In this document: one piece after another, positions 1 to 6,760 of the stretch
Layout: every line of letters starts with the position of its first letter
Position numbering within the stretch: the stretch's first letter is position 1
Source: Actinomycetota bacterium
Lineage (GTDB): Bacteria; Actinomycetota; Actinomycetes; S36-B12
Length of the DNA: 8,910 nt
Reading direction: 5' to 3'
NCBI GenBank assembly: GCA_010029945.1
Contig: RGQW01000063.1
Coordinates: 1 to 8,910, forward strand
Notes under the pieces: model-generated
What the model saw: the letters and a program-made list of their open reading frames with translations, nothing else
What the model was told of the DNA's origin: nothing
Database searches by the model: none
Position numbers and translations under genes: made by a program

Positions 1-2
1 AC

Positions 3-191
3 AACGAAGGAACCATCGAGATCGACGGGGAGATCCTCCCGTGCACCTTCACCGAGGTGACCGGTGACAGCGCGCGCGACATCTACGAACGCCTGATCAA
101 CAGTTGGTCGTCCTACCGAATGTACGAACGCAACATCAAGCGAGACATTCCGATCTTCGTCGCTCAACTGGAAGGTACGACGACGTCCTGA
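3..191 (+). CDS. C-terminal fragment of a deazaflavin (F420)-dependent nitroreductase-family protein
   Basis: Only the last 62 residues are in the window; the gene starts to the left of base 1. The visible part has the shape of the end of the DUF385/Ddn-type split-barrel family. It runs from a short beta-rich stretch (TIEIDG) to a helix containing W-SSY--Y and then the terminal strand with R-IPIF. In known relatives a W/P-x-Y-x-x-Y segment followed by R-x-IPV closes the fold. Family members use reduced cofactor F420 to reduce quinones or nitro compounds, or are of unknown function. The substrate cannot be inferred because the N-terminal cofactor-binding part is missing. It is the only plus-strand gene, and its last 28 bases overlap the end of the convergent crtA-like gene. 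The assignment rests on a short C-terminal pattern and is therefore only moderately sure. Confidence 0.6.
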   Translation, partial: NEGTIEIDGEILPCTFTEVTGDSARDIYERLINSWSSYRMYERNIKRDIPIFVAQLEGTTTS

Positions 192-871
192 CCGTTGTAG
201 GTACCCCGGACGCTGTCGACTTGGAACCGTGTGAACATCTCTTCTGCATACCAATTGAGATCATGCGTCTTGCGCACCACTTCCGCGTGCGCCGGGCGGC
301 GGTAGGCGAAATCCGAAATCGCCTTCGCGTCCCGCCAAATACTGAAGGTTCCCTGCAATCCGACCGGCGCTTCACCGATGCCGAGGGTGAACAGCACTCC
401 GGGATCCGACCGCAGATCCAAGCTCACCGGCGGCACGGAGGACCAGAACTTGGGCCACATGCTGACCTTGATGCGCGCACGGGTGATGGCCGCGATCGGT
501 CCAGGATCGGCTTTGGTGTCCGGCACGGCGAAGGGATCGCGACCGGACCACTTACCGCGGGTGACCAGGGGTCGCATGGTGATGCCGAGTTGTTCATCTG
601 ACGCGGCATTCCAGGTAGCGCAGACACCGGACTCCTCGAATGCTCTCGAGTGGTCCTCGTCGACCCAGGTGGTGAGCAGCGCCCAATGGGTCGGGTCAGC
701 ATCGCGCATCGTGAACGTTTCGCCCGATCCTGTTCCCATCAATTTGGCGAACCGCAGACCCGGCAGCGAGCGAACGGCCCGACGTTGACTCCCCATGCGC
801 AGAAAACTGCGGGGAATCTGCATCCCCGATACACCCCAGACATCGAGGCGAACGACAGGCGGCGTGCTCAC
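164..871 (-). CDS. CrtA-like (spheroidene monooxygenase family) protein
   Basis: This 235-residue protein matches the spheroidene monooxygenase (CrtA) family along its whole length. It has VWGV at 11-14 followed by IPRSF, LPGLRFAKLMGTGSG at about 36-50, WALLTTW near 63-69, RGKWSG at 105-110, GPIAAITRARI at 124-134, FWSSVPPV at 142-149, GIGEAPVGLQGTFSIW at 164-179, and FAYR then WYAEEMFTRF near 188-216. Characterised CrtA proteins add keto groups to acyclic carotenoids, but many actinobacterial homologues have no known substrate, so crtA is not given as a symbol. The start is GTG, overlapping the galE stop as GTGA (868-871), which suggests translational coupling. No carotenoid gene is visible nearby. 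It ends by overlapping the convergent plus-strand gene by 28 bp. Family membership is confident; the reaction is not. Confidence 0.8.
   Translation of the reverse strand: MSTPPVVRLDVWGVSGMQIPRSFLRMGSQRRAVRSLPGLRFAKLMGTGSGETFTMRDADPTHWALLTTWVDEDHSRAFEESGVCATWNAASDEQLGITMRPLVTRGKWSGRDPFAVPDTKADPGPIAAITRARIKVSMWPKFWSSVPPVSLDLRSDPGVLFTLGIGEAPVGLQGTFSIWRDAKAISDFAYRRPAHAEVVRKTHDLNWYAEEMFTRFQVDSVRGTYNGQDVVVPSS
174..205. terminator. Hairpin at the convergent ends of two genes, possible bidirectional terminator
   Basis: GGTAC at 174-178 can pair with GTACC at 201-205, and ACGACG at 180-185 with CGTTGT at 193-198. This leaves a small 1x2 internal loop and a 7-base apical loop. The stop codon of the plus-strand nitroreductase (189-191) starts in the apical loop. 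The arms also encode the last residues of the crtA-like protein. One pair is G-U in plus-strand RNA and becomes a C-A mismatch in minus-strand RNA, so the fold should serve the plus-strand transcript better. There is no T-run on either side, so it would be a tail-less hairpin of the kind proposed in Actinobacteria. The function is inferred. Confidence 0.4.
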
Positions 872-1830
872 CGTTCCAGCGTATGCGCGCGCCAGGCAGA
901 CGACACCATGTCCTCGAGGTCGCGGGAAGCCCGCCAGCCCATCTCGTCGCGGATCAAGTCCGTGGCCGCAAACGTGGCAGGAGGGTCGCCTGGTCTGCGT
1001 GGAGCCACTTGGGCACCGACATCTGCTCCGGTCACCGAACCGATGACGTCCATGACTTCGCGCACCGAACTGCCGACCCCACGTCCGACGTTGAAGACGT
1101 CGGCGGCATTCCCACCCTCGCAGCGAGTGGCCGCCGCCACATGCGCCTCGGCAAGGTCCACAACGTGGATGTAGTCGCGGATGCAGGTGCCATCCGGTGT
1201 CGGATAGTCATCACCAAAGATCTGCGGGCGACGTCCGGCGTCGAGTGCGGCGAACACCATAGGGATCAAGTTGTTGACGCTGTTGTCGCCGAGTGAGTCG
1301 GCTCCGGCGCCGGCCACGTTGAAGTAGCGGAGCCCCACCCACGACAGGTTCCATGCGGCACCGGCATCGCGCGCCAGCCACTCGCCCACCACTTTGGTCT
1401 GACCGTACGGATTCTCCGGAGTCAGCGCGGCGTCCTCGGCGACGGGGTTGGTCGCCGGCGTTCCATAGACGGCGGCAGATGATGAGTACACGAAGTTGCG
1501 AACGTCCTTTTCCTTCATCACCGACAGAAGGTCCACCATTCCGCCGACGTTCTCCGCGTAGTACTCCAGCGGCATATCGACAGATTCACCAGCGGCCTTC
1601 AACGCCGCGAGATGAATAACCCCGGTGATCGAGTAATCATCGATCGCTTGGGACAGGGCACGGCGATTTTGGATACGGGCCTGCACAAGCGGCACATCCT
1701 CGGGCACGCGATGAGCTAGCCCATGGGAGAGATCGTCGATGGCGACCGGACTCATGCCAGCGTCCTTCAGGGCAAGGACAACGTGTGCTCCGATGTATCC
1801 GGCTCCACCCGTGATCAACCAGGCGCTCAC
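868..1830 (-). CDS. galE: UDP-glucose 4-epimerase (GalE)
   Basis: GalE interconverts UDP-glucose and UDP-galactose using tightly bound NAD, feeding galactose metabolism and the synthesis of cell-surface glycans. The protein is an extended short-chain dehydrogenase of 320 residues, a normal length. It shows the NAD-binding GGAGYIG at 8-14, the acidic DD-LSHG at 32-37, HLAALKAAGESV at 73-84, the catalytic serine region YSSSAAVYG at 115-123, and the catalytic pair Tyr142 and Lys146 in PYGQTK. Further on are RYFNVAGA, DGTCIRDYIHVVDLA at 213-227 and the substrate-binding RPGDP at 279-283. By alignment from memory, the residue matching E. coli Tyr299, which gates N-acetyl sugars, is Thr287. The GTG start overlaps the ancestral purC stop (GTGA, 1827-1830), so it was coupled to purC translation. 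That coupling is now disturbed by the purC frameshift. It overlaps the crtA-like gene downstream by 4 bases. Confidence 0.95.
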   Translation of the reverse strand: MSAWLITGGAGYIGAHVVLALKDAGMSPVAIDDLSHGLAHRVPEDVPLVQARIQNRRALSQAIDDYSITGVIHLAALKAAGESVDMPLEYYAENVGGMVDLLSVMKEKDVRNFVYSSSAAVYGTPATNPVAEDAALTPENPYGQTKVVGEWLARDAGAAWNLSWVGLRYFNVAGAGADSLGDNSVNNLIPMVFAALDAGRRPQIFGDDYPTPDGTCIRDYIHVVDLAEAHVAAATRCEGGNAADVFNVGRGVGSSVREVMDVIGSVTGADVGAQVAPRRPGDPPATFAATDLIRDEMGWRASRDLEDMVSSAWRAHTLER

Positions 1831-2536
1831 GAGAAGACCTCACCGGTGAGACGTTCATACGCCTCGACGTATTTCGCTCGCGTTTGCTCCACGATGTGAT
1901 CGGGTAATTCAGGCGGCGGGGTTTGCGAGTCCTTATCCCATCCGGATTCTGGAGATGTCAACCAATCGCGCACGAACTGCTTGTCGAAAGACGGCTGCGC
2001 ATGACCCGGCTCCCATTGATCAGCCGGCCGATCGCGATCACCACCTCGTCGAAGGTGATGTTCATGTCGTGCTCACCGATCTCGGCCTTGGTCGCCGGAG
2101 TGAAGATGGGTTTCGGTAGCCGCGAGCCGTCCTTCAAGCCGGGGGGTAGGCCCTGCCCGCAGATCTTCTGCGTGGCCCGGTAGTCCGCGAGCCCCGATCC
2201 GGCCAGGTAGCCGCGCACCACGCACTCCACCGGGAACATGTCGAGTCGCTCACACACCATCGCGCGTTCTCGAACCGAGGCCGGAGCCGAAGCCCGCGAC
2301 ACATGACTCGGGACGATGTCCGCAAGTTGTTCGAACCACCACAGGGACAGCTGGGTCAGGATCGTGCCCTTATCCGGAATGAGGGTGGGGAGCACCCAGT
2401 CGTAGGCGGAGATCCGGTCACTCGCGATGAAGAGCAGCCGATCATCGGGAGTGGAGAAGAGGTCGCGGACCTTCCCGCTGTAGACGTGCTGGTACTCGGC
2501 CGGCAGACCGTAGTCCACCACCGGTGCTGTCATCAC
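1827..2536 (-). pseudogene. purC: Broken purC (SAICAR synthetase) with a frame-shifting internal deletion
   Basis: PurC joins aspartate to CAIR with ATP in step 8 of purine synthesis. The N-terminal part is intact and typical: YSGKVRDLF near 18-26, ASDRISAYD at 37-45, IPDKG, RLDMFPVECVVRGYLAGSG at about 96-114, LPPGL, FTPATKAEIGEHD near 144-156, then ITFDEVVIAIG to residue 169. The reading frame then runs into unrelated sequence and stops at 1958. The expected C-terminus continues in another frame from about 2027, reading PADQWEPGHAQPSFDKQFVRDW onward to YERLTGEVFS and a stop at 1827-1829. Against M. tuberculosis PurC (recalled sequence) about 59 residues are absent, including the DTKFEFG and DE-TPDSSR region of the active site. 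The product should be inactive. The start is ATG 2531-2533 or GTG 2534-2536, touching the purB stop. A second copy elsewhere or an assembly error remains possible. Confidence 0.9.
2024..2030 (-). other. Deletion junction inside purC
   Basis: On the minus strand this is a CGGCCGG stretch. Upstream, the purC frame reads through VVIAIG. Downstream, the codons CCG GCT GAT CAA TGG give PADQW in a different frame. The preceding codon is CGG where TGG (Trp) is usual in the family, so the join falls at or just beside these bases. The shared G/C-rich bases would allow a short-homology deletion. From the frame offset the missing length is one more than a multiple of three, probably 175 or 178 bp if the ancestral protein matched its relatives in length. 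Confidence 0.8.
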
Positions 2537-3948
2537 AGGATGTCCTCCGGCCGGTAGCCCGCCGCATCAGGGAACCGCTCAGTAAGGAGTTCGATGCGCT
2601 CGGCAATAACGCGAACCTGATTTGCGGCCGCGCCGGTGAAGTCCAATGGCGCAGCGATGATCTCGGTGATCTCTTCCAGCGATAAACCGATGCGTTCATC
2701 TCCCGCCAACATGGCGAGCAGATCGGTGTCCTCGCCGTCTCTCATCTGCAACGCTGCCGCAACCGCGTGCTCCTTGATCGCCTCGTGCGCACTCTCTCGG
2801 CCCTTGCCCGATCGCACGGCGGCCATCAACACCTTGGTAGTGGCAAGGAATGGCAAGTAGCGTTCGAGTTCGGTATCGATCACAGCCGGGAATGCCCCGA
2901 AACCGTCGAGCACCGTCAGGAACGTTTCCAACAGTCCGTCCATCGCGTAGCAGGCGTCCGGCAGCGCCACTCGGCGAACCACCGAACACGAGACGTCCCC
3001 TTCGTTCCACTGCTGACCCGCGAGGTCGGCGGTCATCGTCGCGTAGCCGCGCAGAAGTACGTGCATACCGTTGATGCGCTCGCACGAGCGAGCGTTCATC
3101 TTGTGCGGCATCGCCGACGAGCCGACCTGCCCTGGACGGAAACCCTCGGTGGCGAGTTCATGACCGGCCATCAATCGCACCGTGGTGGCGAGGTTCGACG
3201 GCGCGGACGCGAGTTGCACCAGCGCGCTCAGGACGTCGTAGTCCAGGGACCGCGGATACACCTGGCCAACACTCACCAAAGCCGCGTCGAACCCAAGGTG
3301 TTCGGCCACACCACTCTCGAGTTGCGCGAGCTTGTCGCTGTCACCGTCGAGAAGATCAAGCATGTCCTGCGCCGTCCCGACCGGTCCCTTGATGCCACGC
3401 ATCGGATATCGATCGATGAGCATTTCGAGGCGGTCCAGCCCGAGAAGCATCTCCTGCGCAATCGTGGCAAAGCGTTTGCCCAACGTGGTGACTTGAGCGG
3501 CGACGTTGTGTGAGCGACCAGCCATGGCGGTTTCGGAGTACGCGACGGCTAGGCCGGCGAGACGATCGAGTGACGCCACCGACTTGTCGCGGATCAATTC
3601 CATCGATTGCCGCAGTTGCATCTGCTCAACATTCTCGGTCAGATCGCGCGAGGTCATGCCGAGGTGAATGGACTCGTGCCCGGCGAGCGCATTGAACTCC
3701 TCGATGCGCGCCTTGACGTCGTGCTTAGTCACCCGCTCGCGCCCGGAGATAGACATTAGGTCCACATCGCCCGCCCGCGCCTCGTAGTCGGCGATGGTTG
3801 CGTCGGAGATATCCAGGCCGGCTGCGGCCTGAGCCCGCATCACCGCGATCCACAGCCGCCGCTCCGCGATGATCTTTGATTCGGGTCCCCAGATAGCCCG
3901 CATGGCCCCGGACGCATAGCGCTCGGCGAGCACGTTTGGCACGCTCAC
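2533..3948 (-). CDS. purB: Adenylosuccinate lyase (PurB)
   Basis: PurB removes fumarate from SAICAR (the product of PurC) and from adenylosuccinate (the product of PurA), so it acts in both IMP and AMP synthesis. From the chosen start it has 471 residues, as in other actinobacteria. It carries ERRLWIAVMRAQ at 29-40, KHDVKARIEEFNALAG at 75-90, GMTSRDLTENVEQ at 97-109, AGRSHNVAAQ with His147, RGIKGPVGTAQDMLDL at 184-199, the superfamily signature GSSAMPHKMN at 276-285, and QWNEGDVSCSVVRR at 313-326. The open frame extends 66 codons further upstream, but that part overlaps purD, has no family resemblance, and includes low-complexity Arg/Ser sequence. The GTG at 3946-3948 gives VSVPNVLAERYAS, matching the actinobacterial MS-PNVLA-RYAS start, with GGAAG 9 bases upstream. 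It lies 55 bases after purD and its stop overlaps the purC start region. It appears fully intact. Confidence 0.97.
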   Translation of the reverse strand: MSVPNVLAERYASGAMRAIWGPESKIIAERRLWIAVMRAQAAAGLDISDATIADYEARAGDVDLMSISGRERVTKHDVKARIEEFNALAGHESIHLGMTSRDLTENVEQMQLRQSMELIRDKSVASLDRLAGLAVAYSETAMAGRSHNVAAQVTTLGKRFATIAQEMLLGLDRLEMLIDRYPMRGIKGPVGTAQDMLDLLDGDSDKLAQLESGVAEHLGFDAALVSVGQVYPRSLDYDVLSALVQLASAPSNLATTVRLMAGHELATEGFRPGQVGSSAMPHKMNARSCERINGMHVLLRGYATMTADLAGQQWNEGDVSCSVVRRVALPDACYAMDGLLETFLTVLDGFGAFPAVIDTELERYLPFLATTKVLMAAVRSGKGRESAHEAIKEHAVAAALQMRDGEDTDLLAMLAGDERIGLSLEEITEIIAAPLDFTGAAANQVRVIAERIELLTERFPDAAGYRPEDIL

Positions 3949-3957
3949 GCCGACATT

Positions 3958-3962
3958 CTTCC
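3958..3962 (-). promoter_or_regulatory. Shine-Dalgarno site supporting the internal GTG start of purB
   Basis: On the minus strand GGAAG lies 9 bases before the GTG at 3946-3948. Together with the family match beginning at SVPNVL, it decides against the upstream ATG that would add 66 unrelated residues overlapping purD. Confidence 0.55.
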
Positions 3963-4003
3963 ACGTTGCCGGTGACACCGTGCCGACGAGCCGATGAGGG
4001 GTG

Positions 4004-5275
4004 CTATTCCTTGGTGGCAGCCGCCAGCGCGATGTCGCGGCGGTGGTGCGAGCCCTCGAGAATGATGAGGTCGACAGCCGTGTACGCGCGCTCCCGAGCC
4101 TGATGCAACGTGTCGCCGACCGCCGTGACAGACAGCACTCGGCCACCGGACGCGGCTATCGATCCGTCGTCCTGCACCCTCGTCCCCGCGTGCAAGATGT
4201 CCACTCCAGCGCTGGCGGCGGCATCATCCAAACCGGCGATCACGTCACCCGTTCGTGGACTCTCCGGGTACCCCTGGGCGGCGATAACGACGGTGACGGC
4301 GGCATCGCTCGACCAGACTGGAGCGGGATGGGTCTCCAGATGGCCTGTGGCTGCGGCCATCATCAGTCCGCCAAGACCGGACTGCAGTCGGGCAAGCACG
4401 ACCTGGGTCTCCGGGTCACCGAAACGCGCGTTGAACTCAACAACGCGAATGCCACGTGATGTCATCGCCAGTCCGGCGTACAGAAGTCCGACGAACGGAG
4501 TTCCTCGGGCGGCCATTGCGTCGATCATCGGTTGCAACACCCGCGCCGTCACATCGTCGACTACGTCGGCCGGCGCCCACGGCAGCGGCGAGTACGCACC
4601 CATGCCGCCGGTGTTCGGGCCGGCGTCATCGTCGTGGGCACGCTTGAAATCCTGCGCGGGCTGCAACGGCACAACGCATGTTCCGTCGGTGATCGCGAAG
4701 AGAGAAACCTCCGGACCATCGAGAAACTCCTCCATCACCACGGCACTCCCGCCGGCAAGGCACGCTCGCGCGTGGGCGGCGGCGACAGCACGATCGTCGG
4801 TGACCACAACGCCCTTGCCGCCGGCCAAACCATCGTCCTTCACGACGTACGGGGTTCTGGGTCGAGTAAACGTGTCGAGGGCACCGTCGATCTGATCCTC
4901 ATCGGTACACACCAACGCCATGGCCGTCGGTACACCGGCCTCGGCCATGACTTCCTTGGCGAACGCCTTGCTGCCTTCCAATTGAGCCGCCTGCGCGGAT
5001 GGTCCGAAGCAGGCGATTCCCGCCGCGCGAACAGCGTCGGCTGCACCTGCGACCAGCGGAGCCTCGGGACCGATGACTACTAGATCGCTACCGCGATCGA
5101 GCGCGAGCGCAGCGATCGCTTGTGTGTCGGTCACATCGAGTGGGAGCGTGGTCACATCACCAGCGATGCCCGCATTCCCCGGAGCACATTCGACCCCCGT
5201 GACGTTCTCGTCCCGCATGAGCGCTCGGACGATGGCGTGTTCGCGTGCGCCCGAGCCGACGATCAGGACCTTCAC
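4004..5275 (-). CDS. purD: Phosphoribosylamine--glycine ligase (PurD, GAR synthetase)
   Basis: PurD joins glycine to 5-phosphoribosylamine with ATP, step 2 of de novo purine synthesis. It is a cytosolic ATP-grasp enzyme; the 423 residues are full length. The N-domain starts VLIVGSGAREHA (3-14) with CAPGNAGI at 30-37 and GPEAPL at 69-74. The ATP-grasp part has SKAFAKEVM at 102-110, VVKDDGLAGGKGV at 144-156, EEFLDGPEVS at 182-191 and the substrate loop DDDAGPNTGGMGAYSP at 215-230. The metal-binding signature EFNARFGDPETQ is at 280-291, and the C-terminal domain ends with the usual HQARERAY segment. The start is GTG (5273-5275), which gives the conserved MKVLIVGSG opening. It lies 54 bases after the aminotransferase and 55 before purB on the same strand, so all three are probably co-transcribed. 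Confidence 0.97.
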   Translation of the reverse strand: MKVLIVGSGAREHAIVRALMRDENVTGVECAPGNAGIAGDVTTLPLDVTDTQAIAALALDRGSDLVVIGPEAPLVAGAADAVRAAGIACFGPSAQAAQLEGSKAFAKEVMAEAGVPTAMALVCTDEDQIDGALDTFTRPRTPYVVKDDGLAGGKGVVVTDDRAVAAAHARACLAGGSAVVMEEFLDGPEVSLFAITDGTCVVPLQPAQDFKRAHDDDAGPNTGGMGAYSPLPWAPADVVDDVTARVLQPMIDAMAARGTPFVGLLYAGLAMTSRGIRVVEFNARFGDPETQVVLARLQSGLGGLMMAAATGHLETHPAPVWSSDAAVTVVIAAQGYPESPRTGDVIAGLDDAAASAGVDILHAGTRVQDDGSIAASGGRVLSVTAVGDTLHQARERAYTAVDLIILEGSHHRRDIALAAATKE

Positions 5276-5329
5276 GCGATCGAACCTACCGGCTTCGTTC
5301 TATCACCAGCACAGACGCGGATGCAATCG

Positions 5330-6679
5330 TCAGGCTCCCGTGTAGTGGGCGTCAATGATGCCGAAGACGTCATCCAAAATCGCCAGGCCTTCTGTGACCT
5401 CGGCTTCGCTGACCGTGGCGGGTGGGACAACGTGCATCCGGTTGAAGTTAGTGAAGGGGATCAAGAACCGCTTCTTGCACTCGGTAACCAGTTCCGTCAT
5501 CGCCGGTGATGTGCCGGCGTACGGCGCCAGCGGCTCCCGGGTGGCTCGGTCTGTCACCAGGTCGAGCGCCCAGAAGACGCCGAGGCCGCGCACTTCACCG
5601 ATGACCTTGTGCTTGTCCATCAGGTCGCGCAGGCCGGGGCCAATGACCTTTTCACCGATCTCGGCGGCGTGCTCATTGACCTTCTCTTCGCGCATCGCAT
5701 CGATGGATCCGACGATGGAGGCGGTGGCGAGTGGGTGCCCGGAGTAAGTGAGGCCACCGGGGAACACGCGGTCATCGAACGTGGCGGCGATGTCCGCGGA
5801 GATGACGACACCGCCCACCGGAACGTAGCCGGAGTTGGAGCCTTTCGCGAACACGATGAGGTCTGGCTGGGCATCCCAGTTTTGGAAGGCAAACCACTTG
5901 CCGGTACGCGCGAAGCCGGACATGGTCTCGTCGGCGATCCACATGATCTCGTACTTGTCCGCTAGCGCCCGCACACCTTCGAGGTATCCCGGCGGCGGCA
6001 CCAGGATGCCGGCGGTTCCGACGACGGATTCCAGAATGATCGCGCCGACGGTGTTCGGGCCTTCGAACTGGATGACCTGCTCGAGGTGTTGCAGCGCACG
6101 CTCGGTTTCTTGCTCGGGACTGTCCGACCAGAACGGTGAGCGGTACGGGTACGGGCCGAAAAAGTGCACGTGCTGGCTCGCGTACTCATTCGGCCAGCGG
6201 CGCGGATCACCAGTCGCGGTGATCGCCGCGCCTGTGTTTCCGTGGTACGAGCGGTAGGTCGACAGCACCTTGTGCTTGTGCGTGTGGATCCGCGCCATGC
6301 GGATCGCGTTCTCCACCGCATCGGCGCCGCCATTGGTGAAGAAGACCTTCGCCATATTCGGCCCGGCGAGTTCGACGATGCGCTTGGCAGCTTCACCACG
6401 CTTGTCATTCGCATGCTGCGGAGCGATCGTCGACAACTTCCCGGCCTGCTCTTGGATCGCGGCAATCACCTTCGGGTGTTGGTGACCGATGTTCACGTTC
6501 ACCAGTTGAGAGGAGAAGTCCAACCACTTGTTGCCGTCGTAGTCCCAGACGTACGAACCCTCGGCCGCCGCGATACACATCGGGTTCAAAGCACCCTGGG
6601 CGCTCCACGAATGGAAGACGTACTGACGGTCTAGGTCGAAGACGTGCTTGCCCTGGGCGGGATCGGGGGAAAACGACAT
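5330..6679 (-). CDS. Class III PLP-dependent aminotransferase (omega-amino acid or taurine:pyruvate type)
   Basis: This is a fold-type I, class III aminotransferase of 449 residues. It has WDYDGNKWLDFSSQLVN at about 45-61, GHQHP at 65-69, FFTNGGADAVENAIRMAR at 113-130 (phosphate-binding turn), SYHGNTGAA at 144-152, and WIADETMSGFARTGK at 247-261 with the PLP-ring Asp250. The Schiff-base Lys279 lies in FAKGSNSGYVPVGG, with TYSGHPLA at 311-318 and RGLGVFWALDL at 364-374. Close relatives in actinobacteria are labelled 'aspartate aminotransferase family' or taurine-pyruvate aminotransferase. The amino donor cannot be fixed by eye, but pyruvate or glyoxylate is the usual acceptor. An ATG seven codons upstream exists, but the second ATG (6677-6679) has GAGGAG 5 bases ahead and is preferred. 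It sits 81 bases after vapC and 54 before purD; a metabolic link to purines is unproven. Confidence 0.9.
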   Translation of the reverse strand: MSFSPDPAQGKHVFDLDRQYVFHSWSAQGALNPMCIAAAEGSYVWDYDGNKWLDFSSQLVNVNIGHQHPKVIAAIQEQAGKLSTIAPQHANDKRGEAAKRIVELAGPNMAKVFFTNGGADAVENAIRMARIHTHKHKVLSTYRSYHGNTGAAITATGDPRRWPNEYASQHVHFFGPYPYRSPFWSDSPEQETERALQHLEQVIQFEGPNTVGAIILESVVGTAGILVPPPGYLEGVRALADKYEIMWIADETMSGFARTGKWFAFQNWDAQPDLIVFAKGSNSGYVPVGGVVISADIAATFDDRVFPGGLTYSGHPLATASIVGSIDAMREEKVNEHAAEIGEKVIGPGLRDLMDKHKVIGEVRGLGVFWALDLVTDRATREPLAPYAGTSPAMTELVTECKKRFLIPFTNFNRMHVVPPATVSEAEVTEGLAILDDVFGIIDAHYTGA

Positions 6680-6684
6680 GCCAA

Positions 6685-6690
6685 CTCCTC
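6685..6690 (-). promoter_or_regulatory. Strong Shine-Dalgarno of the aminotransferase gene
   Basis: GAGGAG on the minus strand ends 5 bases before the ATG at 6677-6679. It is the clearest ribosome binding site in the window. It lies inside the seven-codon extension offered by the upstream ATG, so it settles the start in favour of MSFSPDPAQ. Confidence 0.8.
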
Positions 6691-6711
6691 GTTGTTCCAA
6701 GTGGTGAACGA

Positions 6712-6741
6712 AGCGTAGAACCGAACGAATGTTCAGGACAA
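6712..6741 (-). promoter_or_regulatory. Possible promoter for the aminotransferase-purD-purB operon
   Basis: In the 81 bases between vapC and the aminotransferase the minus strand has TTGTCC (6736-6741) and TACGCT (6712-6717) separated by 18 bases. This is a partial match to sigma-70-type -35 and TANNNT -10 boxes. The predicted start would lie about 25 bases before the ATG, leaving room for the Shine-Dalgarno. The match is imperfect, and the -35 overlaps a possible hairpin, so this is tentative. Confidence 0.3.
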
Positions 6742-6758
6742 TCAGGGCAGGGATGTCC
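6736..6758 (-). terminator. Weak hairpin just after vapC
   Basis: A few bases beyond the vapC stop, the minus strand reads GGACA-TC, an 8-base loop, then GA-T-TGTCC. This forms a 7-bp stem with one bulged T and no following T-run. It could partly end the vapBC transcript before the aminotransferase, but it overlaps a candidate -35 box and may be fortuitous. Confidence 0.25.
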
Positions 6759-6760
6759 GT

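Noticed and set aside
1637..1858. Minus-strand frame starting near the purC tail
   Set aside because: It crosses purC and galE in the wrong frame; both genes are explained in other frames by family sequence.
2767..3513. Long open frame on the plus strand (248 codons)
   Set aside because: It is the antisense shadow of purB, whose minus-strand protein is unmistakable; high GC keeps shadow frames open.
3949..4146. N-terminal 66-codon extension of the purB reading frame
   Set aside because: It lies mostly inside purD on the same strand, has no PurB-family resemblance, and a better GTG start with a ribosome site and a conserved N-terminus follows.
4110..4895. Long open frame on the plus strand (261 codons)
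   Set aside because: It is antisense to purD and its translation is low-complexity (Ser/Ala/Thr/Pro-rich) with no recognisable domain.
5283..5288. TAGGTT on the minus strand 7 bases before the purD GTG, as a leaderless -10 box
   Set aside because: No matching -35 box at a workable distance was found, and purD probably shares the aminotransferase transcript.
5962..6465. Arg/Ser-rich frame on the minus strand
   Set aside because: It is out of frame with the aminotransferase, which covers the same bases with conserved motifs throughout.
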